Program-made: the position numbers and the translations under genes
Shown here: piece by piece, positions 36,701 to 44,482 of the stretch
Numbering within the stretch: the stretch's first letter is position 1
How the letters are laid out: the number at the start of each line of letters is the position of its first letter
Source of the DNA: Aplidium turbinatum
Lineage: Eukaryota > Chordata > Ascidiacea > Aplousobranchia > Polyclinidae
Direction: 5' to 3'
DNA length: 64,000 nt
Assembly (NCBI GenBank): GCA_918807975.1
Contig: OU964925.1
Span: 7,974,798-8,038,797 of the forward strand
The notes under the pieces: generated by a model
Database searches by the model: none
The model's input: only the letters and a program-made list of their open reading frames with translations
Told to the model about the DNA's origin: nothing

Positions 36701-39700
36701 GGAGAAAACTAAGCCATATGCCAGAAAGCACAAACGAACGGATGTTGTGTTTGACACTTCCAAGGACGGAAGCATCAAATCTCACTCTCGTATAAAGTGG
36801 GGTAATGGTAGCAGGCGGAGAGTTACTCGAGATGGAAGAGTCCCAAAGAACTGGCCAAACTTTTTGCAAAATACAGACAATAACAAAGAACTTTATCCAT
36901 TCTTAGCTGATTCCAACCAAGAATTCATGCCACCGGATGATATCGTTTACGCTTCCAAGAATGAAAAAGCTGTTACTAATAATGACAATCCCGCTTTAGT
37001 CAGTTTGAGCTCAAACCAAGAAGAAGCCGATACCAAAATGTTTGTTCATCTTCATCATGGTCTCAAGTATGAAACTATACAAAAAGCAGTCATCCTGGCT
37101 AATGACATTGATGTGGTCGTTATTGGAATTGGCTTGTTTGAAAACTTGAGCAAGGATGGACTTCACAAACTCTGGATATCTTTCGGGAGAGGAAACAAAA
37201 GAAGATGGATTCCTATTCATCAGATATTTTCTGTCCTGGGTCCACAGAAATGCAAAGGGCTGTTGTTCTTTCATGCCTTTAGTGGCTTTGACTCTTGTTC
37301 AGGCATGAAAGGAAAGGGGAAGAAGTCGTTCTTTGCAACGTGGTCAGTGTATCTAGATGTGACGCCAACATTTCAGAAGCTCAGTCAGTGTCCAGAGGAA
37401 ATAAATGCAGAAGATTTTGCGATCCTTCAAAAATTCACGGTATATCTTTATGATAAAAGTAGCACTGATCATAAGGTAGACACTGCAAGAACGACTTTGT
37501 TTACACTTAAAAATAAACAATATAATAATATTCCACCAACAGAAGATGCGCTGAAATTGCATGCACTTCGGGCAGCATATCAGGCCGGACACATTTGGGG
37601 ACGTGCTCTTGAAAGGAGTCCAGAATTGCCATCTCCAAGTAACTGGGGGTGGAAATCTGGAGATGGGGGAACATGGGACATTATGTGGACAAGAAAACCC
37701 TACCGTAGCCGAAGCACGTAAAGAACTAAGACGATGCAATTGTAAAAACGAATGCAAAAGCTATAAATGTAAAAATGCAAATTTACCATGCACTTCACTA
37801 TGTTCCTGTCCTTGTGACCATGAATAGATATTATTTACATGTGAATCATTGTCATGAACATGATTTACGTACTCAATAATGTACACGTACAGTAGTAATA
37901 ACTGATAACAGAAATGTTGACTGTACATGAATTGTCTTTTTAAGAAAGTACTTTAAGTCTGTTTGGGTGGAAGTATCAAAGTTTAGACTATTCTGCACAC
38001 CTGACTGTCAAATTTGTGAAATCCTTTCTCTGTCCATAGTACGTTACACACTTGTTTTTGTTGAATACCATCTTAAATCATTCATACTGTCTTAAAAATA
38101 ACATTTTCAAGGTAGTAAGAAATGAGACACATCTACATTGCTTTCATAAAGCAACTTTCCTACGTCAGTCCACTACCGGAATGGCGGCCATTTTGAATTT
38201 TGACGTCACGGGCCGCCATTTTGAATTTTCGTTTGGTTAATTAAACTTTTGAAATCTACATGGTCTAAGGTACATATGTGCCAATTTTCATGCTTGTGTC
38301 ACCAAATGAAGTATTTTCAGGGTTATCTACCTCACTAGTAAATAATCCTGTCATGTAATCTTTCAGATCACGGCCATCATGCTAATATTGCTCAGTTAGC
38401 TTTGCACGATTTCGTTGCTTTTGACAACGCTGTGGAAAAAGTTGTTGAAATGACTTCGGACGATGATACTCTTGTTATTGTAACGGCGGACCATAGTCAC
38501 ACATACAACTTTGGGGGTTATGCAGACAGGGGAAACCCAATTTTCGGTTAGTAAAGTGTAATTGGTCTATAAATGTATAAGAAGCATGTGGATCTTATTA
38601 GCACAAGTGGTATATCAATTTGACTCACTAACCTTTGGGTTATCGTATGTCCTCTTTCTTGAGGACATGCCCTCTTTTTTGTTGTAAACTAATGATTAGT
38701 CCAAAGACGTTTAAAAATTATCAAATGTCCTTTTTGCCTCAAAATTTAAATAGTTACCTCATTCAGCTGCAACAAAAATACTTCAAAATTGACTAATTGT
38801 TCGTAAAAATGGAAGCATACAGCTTGTTGCTTACTACTTAAAAATGCTAGCATCAATTTACTGTAGCCTACATTTACAGTAAAGTTTTTCTCTTTCACCA
38901 ATCACTTGTTATACGGTAGGCTATCCACGGCCCAGCGTATAGCCTATTTGTCTCAAAGTAAAATGTAATTTGTCTTCCTTGCGATGGGATGCAAAATTAA
39001 TCCCTCTCGTATGAAAATCCCATTTCACTCTATGCCGAAGCTAACATTGTTTGAAACTTATTTGTTAGATTTCATCAATTTGCCTATTAGTTGCTAGTAA
39101 CCTAAAACCTTTACCTGCCTGTTTTACCCAAATTGGAATCCTCAGAAAGTTCTTATTCAAATTGCTTCAAATATACTGTATGTGTAATTCAAATAATTAA
39201 CAAAACAATAAATGCTCTTTGCCAAGTAAAAAAAAAAACAAGCAGAACGAATTATATCAAATAATGTTATTATTGACCAAAAAACTTTTACATGCTGTTT
39301 CATCCCAATTGGAATCATCACTAAGTTCTAAAAAAACATAAGAATGATTGAATCAGAAGTAGCCTACTTTAAAAAGATGGAAAACATTATTGCTTTAACC
39401 CTGGCCACAACAAGAACCAAATTAAAAATGAAACAATGCCGCCAGCGAATACTTTAAAAACTTAAAGACGTCGTTTCTTGGTTTCGTATCTTCATTCTCG
39501 GACTGACAAAGCCTTTGGTAGGTTATTCTTGCTTGTTTGTCTTACTTGAAGAGTAGAGCAAGGGTCTCCAGCACGCGCCCCGCGATGTATTTTGGAACTT
39601 TCCAATAAATAACAATTAAAATTCACTTTTATTCACAATTCACTTACCAAGATTAAATTCACTTTAAAATTGTTCAAAAAATCTGAAAACGCCTGTCAAA

Positions 39701-42132
39701 CTTTACAAGAGTTTTGAGCGCTTGTTTCGTCATTCTGTTGCGCGCAAGAGCAGCCATAGCCTACTGTTAAATAACCATCACATTGTTCACTTCTTGTGCC
39801 GTTATCGCAACAGCAACGTTGGCAGCTTATTTTCGGCAGTCAGTTCTTCAAGGATTTCGTTTTTTTTGCTTTTTGTAAGTCGGTTCCAAGATTTTTGCTC
39901 TCCAGGTTCAAGATTTTTTCTCTCCAGTTCAAGCTATTGAACCGTGATGAACTGTTTTATCAGCATCGACAGCGCACGGGTGCAAAAGAATTGACATGGC
40001 GAGAAGAGCACAATAAATATAGCCAGGTCTAAGACTTTAAACAACCATTTATGCCGCACTTCCAGCGGCGGAGCGGCGTGAGTTTGGGGTGGCGATACAC
40101 CGGAGAGAGGTCCAATAGTTAAGGTCGCGGGGGCCAGTCTAGTCTGAGGTACCTGTAGAAAGTGAGTTTGGATCAAAAACTCTTTAGGACCCGTTTGCAA
40201 AATTTAGAATGGCTAAACGGGCCAGAGAAACAGGCTTGACTTTCCGCAATGCAAAAAGGGAATGCGGCCCTCGAGTTAATTTACAAATATTTATTTGGCC
40301 CTCAGAGCAATAAAAGTTTGAGACCTTTGTTGTAGAGGCTTTTGACGCAGGGCCGGTTACCGAGAGAGGCAGAGTAAAGTTCCCGATTGTTGAAATGTTG
40401 TTGCCAGGAAATTACTCCATCCACTGTGTGCCGCTGAATGGAGAGCAGTCCTGAAATGCGTTGATCAAGCGCAAAACCTATAGGCAAAACACACAGCGCT
40501 GCGTGATCTTGAAGCGAGCGCTTAACCACTGAGCTAACGAGCAAATGTTTTGATGTAAATTTGTAGGATACCTATTGTAGACTGGTCTGGAACATGTTGA
40601 GGTTGTTCTTTTGTAGCTAATGCTACTATTTCGACATTTATTTCTAAGCCAGCTAAATTGTTACTTTAGTAGGTTACAATGTATTTGAATTTTTTAAATT
40701 TTGATTTAAAAATTTCTGTGATTTGGAATGCTTTTGAGAAAGTTTTACTATGCTCATAATATATTTATTTATTCCTAAACTGACAGGTTTAGTAAGGTTT
40801 CAAGGTCAAATCGCTAAAGGAAATGATAGTAAGCCGTACACTGCCCTTCTATACGGGAATGGACCTGGTGGTCTCCGGCCGAAAGAAGCTTTAACGGAAA
40901 CCATGACTAGTAATCTGCTTGAGAGTTCTAACATTTCTGAATAGCTTTTAATGCAGAATAATAGTTAGCCTACAGTACAGTTATTTGATTAGTTATAACT
41001 CATGGCACCTTCATTAGGATACAGTTCTGTCACTTAATTTACCACAAGCGAACTGAAGAATAGATCATCTCCGAGTATCAATTAGAAACTCGGTATGATG
41101 TGTAAACATGTTGGAACCGTTTCTTAATGTGTTGTACATAGTACATACTTCAACATTACGTAACAACAACGTCATTGTGATTGTGACGTACGTAAACAAT
41201 TTAAGAATCATCAAATAAAGTGTTTAATTAATACAAGAACATTCAACTTTACCTATATGATGTTGTGTTTATCAAAGTCACTAAATGAAACTGGTGCGTT
41301 TTGATACTTTTATACTTTTAAAGTTCAAACTATGACAATAGCTAGCATAAACTTTAAATGACATGGCTTTCAACTAGGTAGGCTACCATTAACGAAACTA
41401 TATTTTCTCATCACAGACCGAACGGTGTATAGACAAGAAACAATTGTGCCGCTGAAGATGGGATCTCATGGAGGAGAAGACGTAGCTATCTTTGCAAGAG
41501 GACCAATGGCTCATCTGTTTCAAGGAGTTCATGAGGAAAGCTATATCGCATACGCCATGAGGTGCATGTTTGCTTTATAGCAATGATGGTAATACAGACC
41601 TATGGACTAAGGGACTAGAATCGTTGTTTGACACAATTACACTTCGAGTAGACTGCTAGTGCTAGTGAGAACTTCGTTCGAGTATCATTCTCATTGACAA
41701 CTTTAATTTGATTTTTTTGATTTTTATACTTTGAGTTGGAAATTATATGTACAGGGTATGTGTGTTACTGATTTTTTTTCTCGATAAATGCAGAAAGAAT
41801 TAAAACTTGACTTGAGTAGCCTCCTAGACAGCCACTTTATCTGGTCCAGATCTGGTAAAGATTTGGCCAGACCCGTACCTGATCTGTTAGAGGTCTGAAC
41901 TAGAAAAAGTGGCTGTTGGGGCTATTTCCTTGAAAAATTGTGTAATTAATTTTTGCCCTCTAGGTTATATGCTTATCAATTTATTTCTTTTAGATACGCT
42001 TCTTGCGTTGGACCTGACAAGAGACATTGCGCTAAAAGGAAAAGAACTGATCAAGCAGATGCACAACCGATTGTAGACATCAACCCAAAGTTTATGAGAG
42101 CACAGGATGACTTTCAAGATATGGATCCTTGA
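14637..42132 (+). CDS. alkaline phosphatase, TNAP-like, secreted form (gene 1, 11 exons)
   Basis: This zinc/magnesium phosphatase hydrolyses phosphate monoesters outside the cell. Eleven exons with GT/AG borders and consistent phases give 1620 nt, 539 residues. Residues 1-18 form a signal peptide (MVQMFAFGLLMMCSLAMA). Metal and catalytic residues, identified by family motifs, are all present: Asp65 in GDGMG; Asp114-Ser115 (nucleophile) in DSASTATAYLCGVK; His176 and Thr178; Glu340, Asp345 and His349 in EGGRIDHGHH; Asp386-His387 in TADHSH; His463 in GSHGGEDV. The usual C-terminal cysteine pair (CVGPDKRHC) is kept. The protein then ends in a basic, polar tail (AKRKRTDQADAQ onward) with no hydrophobic segment, so it lacks the GPI signal typical of animal ALPs and is probably soluble. 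Introns total about 26 kb, mostly transposons. It faces a paralogue at 56014-63372 (-). The start codon is the first ATG after an upstream in-frame stop. Confidence 0.93.
15256..16514 (-). mobile_element. mariner element in intron 1, degraded
   Basis: The ends CAGGGTGAACAGAAAGTGCT and, reversed, CAGGGTGAACAAAAAGTCCT are inverted repeats flanked by TA on both sides, the Tc1/mariner target. The minus strand encodes a recognisable but broken transposase: an N-terminal helix-turn-helix region (MSQRKAIIQLYRAEKP) and C-terminal catalytic-domain pieces (VFVEQGVKINSNRYINDTL, then a decayed form of the QQDGAPSH motif). Frame breaks and stops interrupt it, so it is not active. It lies between exons 1 and 2 of gene 1 in the opposite orientation. 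Confidence 0.88.
16588..16765 (-). repeat. tRNA-derived SINE, 3' part
   Basis: It matches, in reverse, the 3' half of the full SINE at 43718-44001 (shared words TTTGAATCTTTATCCT, GACAAAGCCTTGAT, ACTTGTAGAGGCTCTTGACG). The promoter end is missing. It lies in intron 1 of gene 1. Confidence 0.75.
16939..17049 (+). CDS. ALP gene 1 exon 2
   Basis: A TTTCAG acceptor and GTAAGT donor bound 111 nt. It encodes the N-terminal helix (EEETPKYWLDLAKEDLEATL) and the VIIMLG strand that leads to the first metal ligand. Confidence 0.9.
17612..18327. mobile_element. hAT MITE in intron 2, 700 bp
   Basis: The element spans 17620-18319. Ends CAGTGGTTCTCAACTTTTTT and, reversed, CAGTGGTTCTCAATTGG are inverted repeats. 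Flanks GTGTAGGG and GTATAGGG are an 8-bp TSD with one mismatch. No coding remnant is recognised. Confidence 0.85.
18328..19119. other. rest of ALP gene 1 intron 2
   Basis: AT-rich intron sequence in which I see no further element. Confidence 0.4.
19120..19241 (+). CDS. ALP gene 1 exon 3 (first metal ligand)
   Basis: It encodes GDGMGIPTITTGRILKGQL and ends in FPHTGLSK. The Asp of GDGMG binds metal in the family. The exon ends in phase 0 at GTAAGA. Confidence 0.92.
19627..19680 (+). repeat. tRNA-like SINE head in intron 3
   Basis: GGCTGTATAGCCGAGTGGTG matches the head at 2609. The downstream 300 bases look non-host but I cannot classify them. Confidence 0.35.
20017..20133. repeat. short hairpin MITE
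   Basis: The left arm CAACCTGTTTCACCCTAATT pairs with the right end, which reversed reads CAACCTGTTTCACGCTTATT, giving a hairpin of about 115 bp. Related single arms lie at 39115-39335 in intron 8. Confidence 0.55.
20721..21185 (-). pseudogene. Penelope-like element remnant with GIY-YIG domain
   Basis: On the minus strand, CVYKITCKKCRES followed by IGSTIRPLHSRIEEYL is the GIY-YIG endonuclease core, preceded by a cysteine-rich stretch and by the linker PYMSDDADRKIKKVFKDLD. This is the layout at the C terminus of Penelope-like retroelements. The reverse transcriptase part is not recognised upstream. The copy is broken and incomplete. Confidence 0.75.
21677..21814 (-). ncRNA. U6 snRNA retrocopy with 11-bp TSD and A tail
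   Basis: On the minus strand (about 21806 to 21699) lies a near-complete U6 snRNA copy: GTACTTGCTTCGGCAGTAC at the 5' end, the ACAGAGA box, the AGATTAGC catalytic triad region and CGTTCCATATTTC at the 3' end, followed by a short A tail. TACTGCAAAAT occurs at both sides (21677-21687 and 21804-21814) as a target duplication. The related hAT copy at 28423 has the empty site at 29094-29104. This is a LINE-mobilised pseudogene rather than a native U6 locus. A few bases differ from the usual U6, for instance near the 3' internal stem. Confidence 0.88.
21960..23170. repeat. left minisatellite: about 56-bp units in about 203-bp higher-order repeats
   Basis: Units contain TACTGGCCCAGTACAGTCTT and GGTGACTGTACGGTGCCTGT. 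At 21960-22520 these are combined with a CAGGTAACTTGTATTGG block into units of about 203 bp; at 22520-22970 simple 56-bp units follow. Many GTAC-centred palindromes could form hairpins. The long reading frames here come from the repeats. Confidence 0.9.
23408..25085 (-). other. possible degraded exons of the minisatellite-ended element
   Basis: Three minus-strand open pieces lie in the non-repetitive core: 23408-23549 (preceded by a TTTTAG acceptor-like site; contains KEVEKAASTWMQNWPDRQG), 23988-24185 (contains SERMQLASDEEHHFKYILSE) and 24774-25085 (begins MESLLELNFEPVRF). They could be exons of an element-encoded protein. I recognise no family, and each piece is short enough to be chance. 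Confidence 0.2.
25280..26330. repeat. right minisatellite: 60-bp units
   Basis: About 17 units of exactly or nearly 60 bp, each with ACAAACTGTACAGTTTTGCC and CAAACTGTACTGTGCCAATA. AAACTGTACAGTTT is a perfect palindrome in each unit. Because 60 is a multiple of three, frames stay open across the array on both strands. Confidence 0.95.
27487..27661 (+). CDS. ALP gene 1 exon 4 (catalytic serine)
   Basis: It starts in phase 0 after TTTCAG. It encodes VADSASTATAYLCGVK with the nucleophilic serine (Ser115) and the preceding metal-binding Asp, then SILIHSAEAG, and ends one base into a Gly codon. Confidence 0.93.
27842..28017 (+). CDS. ALP gene 1 exon 5
   Basis: 176 nt encoding KATGIVTTTRINHGTPAATY, which holds the Mg-site His and Thr, and [16 protein letters not shown]. 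Its length equals that of the matching exon of gene 2 at 63197-63372. Confidence 0.93.
28173..28389 (+). CDS. ALP gene 1 exon 6
   Basis: It begins [20 protein letters not shown] and ends DRLLG at a non-consensus donor GTCAGA. A hAT begins 33 bases into the intron. Confidence 0.92.
28423..29125. mobile_element. second, partial copy of the CAGGGGTCACC hAT
   Basis: It starts CAGGGGTCACCAACCTTTTT and runs in inverted orientation relative to the right half of the hAT at 20341-27042. It lacks the U6 copy and the minisatellite element, so it preserves both empty sites. Similarity fades at about 29125 and I find no second terminal repeat or TSD. It holds a 132-codon minus-strand frame (28557-28955) with hydrophobic N-terminal segments, whose counterpart in the other copy is broken. 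Confidence 0.8.
29281..29680 (-). repeat. GC-rich tRNA-like repeat, copy 1
   Basis: A GC-rich island in AT-rich DNA. Reversed, it has CCTTAGCTGGTAGACCAAGC, an A-box-like stretch. A diverged relative is at about 40055-40265 (shared GCGGCGTGAG, GCGGGGCCAG-like and CCAGAGAGACAGG-like blocks in order). Probably a SINE; no tRNA fold is complete. Confidence 0.5.
30085..30375. repeat. degenerate short tandem repeat (ACTTGCTCAGTTG-like)
   Basis: Repeated variants of CTTGCTCAGTTG and CAACTGCC in intron 6, with no fixed period. No coding potential is seen. Confidence 0.55.
30728..30880 (+). CDS. ALP gene 1 exon 7 (metal ligands)
   Basis: 153 nt, the same length as gene 2 exon 60555-60707. It begins LFEPEEMQFEAF and ends YFLLIEGGRI, including the Mg-site Glu340. 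Confidence 0.93.
31185..32027. mobile_element. probable hAT element with a smaller hAT nested inside
   Basis: The 8-bp CACTACAC occurs at 31185-31192 and 32020-32027. Between them the left end reads CAGTCATTTCCAAACTTTTT and the right end, reversed, reads GTTCCCAAACTGTG, so the last few terminal bases on the right seem lost. A complete small hAT (31480-31820) sits inside. Confidence 0.5.
31472..31828. mobile_element. hAT MITE, 341 bp
   Basis: The element spans 31480-31820. Ends CAGAGGTTCTCAAATTATG and, reversed, CAGTGGTTCTTAAAC are inverted repeats. Flanks ACCTAGGT and ACCTAGAT are an 8-bp TSD with one mismatch. Confidence 0.8.
32090..33000. other. GC-richer unclassified repeat-like DNA in intron 7
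   Basis: Base composition differs from the surrounding intron. Short blocks recur inside (GCTGCAATCACTC and GCTGCAATCAGTCG; several GGTTAAAG variants). No coding frame or known repeat end is recognised. Confidence 0.4.
33050..34285 (+). mobile_element. 5'-truncated LINE (Jockey/CR1-like)
   Basis: The insertion keeps the C-terminal part of the reverse transcriptase and a 3' UTR of about 370 bases, ending in AATAAACAATATCTCTC. CTTACTTAA just before the left limit and CTTAGTTAA after the right limit may be a diverged TSD. Loss of the 5' part is usual for LINE copies. It abuts the inverted-repeat element that starts near 34289. Confidence 0.75.
33078..33917 (+). pseudogene. LINE reverse transcriptase, C-terminal 279 residues
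   Basis: The open stretch starts at the catalytic FADD box (VLFADDTYLALRG), followed by KTSYILINKVPK, then VKYLGIHVDENLTWSSHI (RT region E-like), YGRVQYGITIWG and the thumb region with RHNNIIRAITRS. This order is typical of Jockey/CR1/L2-group non-LTR elements. No endonuclease or N-terminal RT blocks precede it. The stretch is free of stops to its natural end, which suggests a fairly young insertion. It lies in intron 7 of gene 1 on the same strand. Confidence 0.85.
34289..38328 (+). mobile_element. 4-kb inverted-repeat element encoding a nuclease-like protein
   Basis: Inverted terminal repeats of about 160 bp bound the element: left about 34289-34470, right about 38150-38328. Shared blocks are AAAATACTTCATTTGGTGAC, CATGAAAATTGGCACA, TCAAAAGTTTAATTAACC and TTCCGGT. 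The left arm has an extra 11 bases or so near its tip. I cannot define a clear TSD. It holds one broken gene (35047-37827). It lies in intron 7 of gene 1 and ends about 38 bases before exon 8. It fits no transposon superfamily that I can name with confidence. Confidence 0.85.
35047..37827 (+). pseudogene. transposon protein with PIN/FEN-like nuclease region and Cys-rich tail
   Basis: The gene is in several open pieces. 35047-35382 begins MSSCDGLEVIRGVKKIPDLP. 35370-35897 has WPDEYGN and SRWLTIHLLDML. After an in-frame stop the same frame reads IDQAHEQNN and VAGPEV. 36699-37721 has QEEADTKMFVHLHH, ILANDIDVVVIG and FHAFSGFDSCSGMKGKGKK. 37561-37827 ends in a CNCKNECKSYKC-type cysteine cluster. 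I know this architecture (HALTGCD-type proteins) as uncharacterised proteins spread through animal genomes. The spacing of acidic residues (EEAD, D-D, GFD) resembles PIN/FEN nucleases; that function is inference. At least two stops and about three frame changes make this copy inactive. Confidence 0.7.
38367..38546 (+). CDS. ALP gene 1 exon 8 (zinc ligands)
   Basis: 180 nt, identical in length to gene 2 exon 59408-59587. It encodes DHGHHANIAQLALHDF and [18 protein letters not shown], with Asp345, His349, Asp386 and His387. Confidence 0.93.
38547..39470. other. first part of ALP gene 1 intron 8
   Basis: AT-rich intron. At 39115-39335 two direct copies of a CTGTTT(C/T)A(C/T)CCCAATTGGAATCATC-like block occur, related to the hairpin at 20017-20133. 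Confidence 0.4.
39478..39560 (-). repeat. SINE fragment (43718 family)
   Basis: GGACTGACAAAGCCTTTGGT and nearby words match the reversed 3' end of the SINE at 43718-44001. Confidence 0.55.
40055..40265 (-). repeat. GC-rich tRNA-like repeat, copy 2
   Basis: Shares ordered blocks with the GC-rich repeat at 29281-29680, including GCGGCGTGAG and GTCGCGGGGGCCAG. Confidence 0.45.
40330..40548 (-). repeat. tRNA-derived SINE with promoter end
   Basis: Reversed, it starts CTCGTTAGCTCAGTGGTTAA (A box) and continues through CAACGCATTTCAGGACTGCT and CGGCCCTGCGTCAAAAGCCT, matching the SINE at 43718-44001. The far 3' end is missing. Confidence 0.8.
40787..40909 (+). CDS. ALP gene 1 exon 9
   Basis: It encodes [14 protein letters not shown] and ends in LTETMT plus one base at a weak donor, A|GTAATC. 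The donor is inferred: it joins exon 10 in frame, whereas reading on gives a stop at 40942-40944. It is 24 nt shorter than the matching gene 2 exon. Confidence 0.82.
41417..41561 (+). CDS. ALP gene 1 exon 10
   Basis: 145 nt, identical in length to gene 2 exon 57581-57725. It encodes SHGGEDVAIFARGPMAHLF with the zinc ligand His463. Confidence 0.92.
41835..41919. repeat. small hairpin repeat in intron 10
   Basis: CAGCCACTTTATCTGGTCC and the inverted end AAAAAGTGGCTG form a hairpin of about 85 bp. A relative is at 60855-60910 in gene 2. Confidence 0.55.
41994..42132 (+). CDS. ALP gene 1 exon 11 (no membrane anchor)
   Basis: It begins YASCVGPDKRHC, then has a basic run AKRKR and an acidic, polar end (FQDMDP, stop). 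No hydrophobic segment follows, unlike GPI-anchored family members. Confidence 0.9.
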
Positions 42133-42712
42133 TACGACAAGCTATGACCAGTTGACCACCCGCTGACGAAAAGAATTTTAACCTTTTGTTTTATTATAGA
42201 CCTCTGTTTTCGATTGTGTATACGAGGTGATCTGGTTTGATTGGCTTTGTAGGTTTCGTTACTAATACTATAGCATCATAGCCGTTTGGGCCTTTGATGA
42301 ACTAGATGCTCAGTTCGTAAATTCTTCCAATGTTCTCTTTGTCGTTAAGTGATTGTATAATTTGAAACTGCTATTACTATTTTTGTAGAAACGCTATAAA
42401 CGTATAAACTATAACTATCATGACTTCTTTGAATTTGTTATTAATCTGATACATTTGTTTCGTCTTGCAATTTTCAACCAAGCAGATCACCAATACACAA
42501 TTCGAAAGAGTTAGCTATCGTGTTCAATTATGCCTATTTACTTCAATGTGAAACTAGGTTCAAGCATCAATCCAAGAAGAGCATAAAAACCAAGCTGTTG
42601 TTTGAGTAAAAGAAGGGGTGTATAGCATCAGGGGTCAATAATATTGTATTTGTATATAGTTTTATAAAAATTCAAATTTACGTTTATACAAGTAAACAAA
42701 AAAAATATCAAC

Positions 42713-43098
42713 AACCTGTTAAGTACATGTAGCTCCACACAAAGTGAAATTTGTATGACTTTTGATTCTTTTTATTTTTTTAAAGATAATGTCTAAAAAG
42801 ACATTGTTAACTGCGGACAGTGTCCAATGTTTCGATCATGCAGATCTTTTCAGTGAAGTGAAAATAAAGTAGAGAGTTGTCTTGAAGTTTCAGAAGAGAC
42901 GATGGTTTCCAAGAGTGATTAATAAGACCAGTGAGAATTGATTTAGTTTTTAATTTGCGGACTTCAATGAAACGTAATTTTCTTGTCAATTAGAAGATAA
43001 GATTTTTTTTTAGAAAATTTATGCAAAGAAATCATATGAATTTGTTAAAAATAAAAACTTGAACAAAAAACAGAAATTTATCACTAAGCTAGGACATA
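42713..43098 (+). repeat. duplicated segment, copy A
   Basis: About 385 bp repeated at 43226-43350 plus 44865-45149, the second copy being split by a hAT. Shared words include GTTGTCTTGAAGTTTCAGAA and CAAGAGTGATTAATAAGACC. An AATAAA at 42863-42868 could serve gene 1 polyadenylation, but this is unproven. Confidence 0.75.
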
Positions 43099-43710
43099 AC
43101 AATCATCTTAGGTAGATCCAAAATACAAAAAATATAGGATAGGATTAACCCATGATACAAGAGAAGATCTACAGAGGATACAATCTGATATGCATAAATC
43201 AACAAATGAATAAAAAAATAACAGTAACCTCTCAAGTACCGTACAATCCGTACATGTAGCTACACACAAAGTTAAAATTATATGATTTTTGACTCTTTTT
43301 TTATTTCTTTAAAGATAGTGTCTATAAAGACACTGTTAACTACGGACAGTCAGGGCGGATTAACCATTAGGCTAATAGGCTATAGCCTTAGGCTCTGGAA
43401 AAATTCGGCCTCAATTTTTGTAAAGCTGATAGCCTAGGAATACAGATCCAGTACCTGTACAGTTTTTGCTTAAAAAAGAACGACTGAGTTGAGTCAATAC
43501 ATAATTATGAAGAGCCCATTTCCAAAACCACGTAGGCGCCACTTTTACCGAAATTGAGTTTAGAGCAGGGCTTTTCAACCTGGGGGTATAGTGAGCCGTT
43601 TTTCGGAGGTTCGAGAGGCGCTTGAAATTCCAGTGTATTGTTTTCAATTGTTTTATGCCAGAAAAGATTAAAAACTGTGTTTTTTTTGCAACCGCCCATT
43701 CCTTTACTTG

Positions 43711-44008
43711 AGGTTGTCCACCCCGTTAGCTCAGTGGTTACGCGGCCGGCTCAAGATCACGCAACGCTGGTTCGACTCTCGAGGTGTGCGCTTGAGCAAC
43801 GCATTTCAGGACTGCTCTCCATTCAGCGGCACCTAGAGAATGGCTTAATTCCCCGGCAACAAGACTTCAACAATCGAATAACTTCACTCCGCCAATCTCG
43901 GTAACTGGCCCTGCGTCAAGAGCCTCTACAAGTATGCGAAACTACCAGGAATAACCAATCAAGGCTTTGTCAGTCGAGGATAAAGATTCAAAACCAAACC
44001 AAGGTTAT
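43711..44008 (+). repeat. full-length tRNA-derived SINE, 284 bp
   Basis: The SINE spans 43718-44001. A box GTTAGCTCAGTGGTTACG and B box GGTTCGACTC are about 35 bases apart, followed by a conserved body and an A-rich 3' end. AGGTTGT and AGGTTAT flank it. hAT copy 1 (near 6069-6078, minus strand) has the empty site AGGTTAT. Other copies are at 16588, 39478, 40330 and 60087. Confidence 0.88.
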
Positions 44009-44377
44009 ATCGTTTAAGCTTTCAAACGTTGCAAAGTCTTTAACTATAGGAAAGCATTCGACATTTTTCACCAAGTTCTTGTACGTTGTTTTGTGCAGAC
44101 TAAAGTTAACCAGTAACAACGCTATGGTAAAAAAACAAAATTATGTAAAATTCTATGCAAAATATAGATTTCTCACTACCGTTTTCAACGGCATTGAAAA
44201 AAGTTAGTGTCGGCTATTTTGTTTGAAAGTTCTTTCGGCAACAGGTCCAACCATTTCACTAAAATTGATTTAAATAAATCCATAAAAGATTGCAATAAAT
44301 TCAACCGGTGAAAGTGCGAAAACGTAGATTATTCTCATTATTTTTTCTCCTAATTATGTAGCTAAGATTTTTTTATT

Positions 44378-44482
44378 TGCATTTTGCATTAAATATGCAT
44401 TAAATTTATGCATAATATGCATTAAATATGCAATGCAATAAATATGCATTAAATATGCATAAAATTTTGCATTAAATATGCT
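44378..44482 (+). repeat. ATATGCATTAA simple-repeat expansion
   Basis: Irregular tandem ATGCATTAAAT-type units inside hAT copy 2. Copy 1 has only a single AT-rich unit at this place. Confidence 0.75.

Noticed and set aside
43718-43800. Functional tRNA gene
   Set aside because: A and B boxes are present but the acceptor stem and anticodon arm do not fold; the unit is a SINE with relatives.
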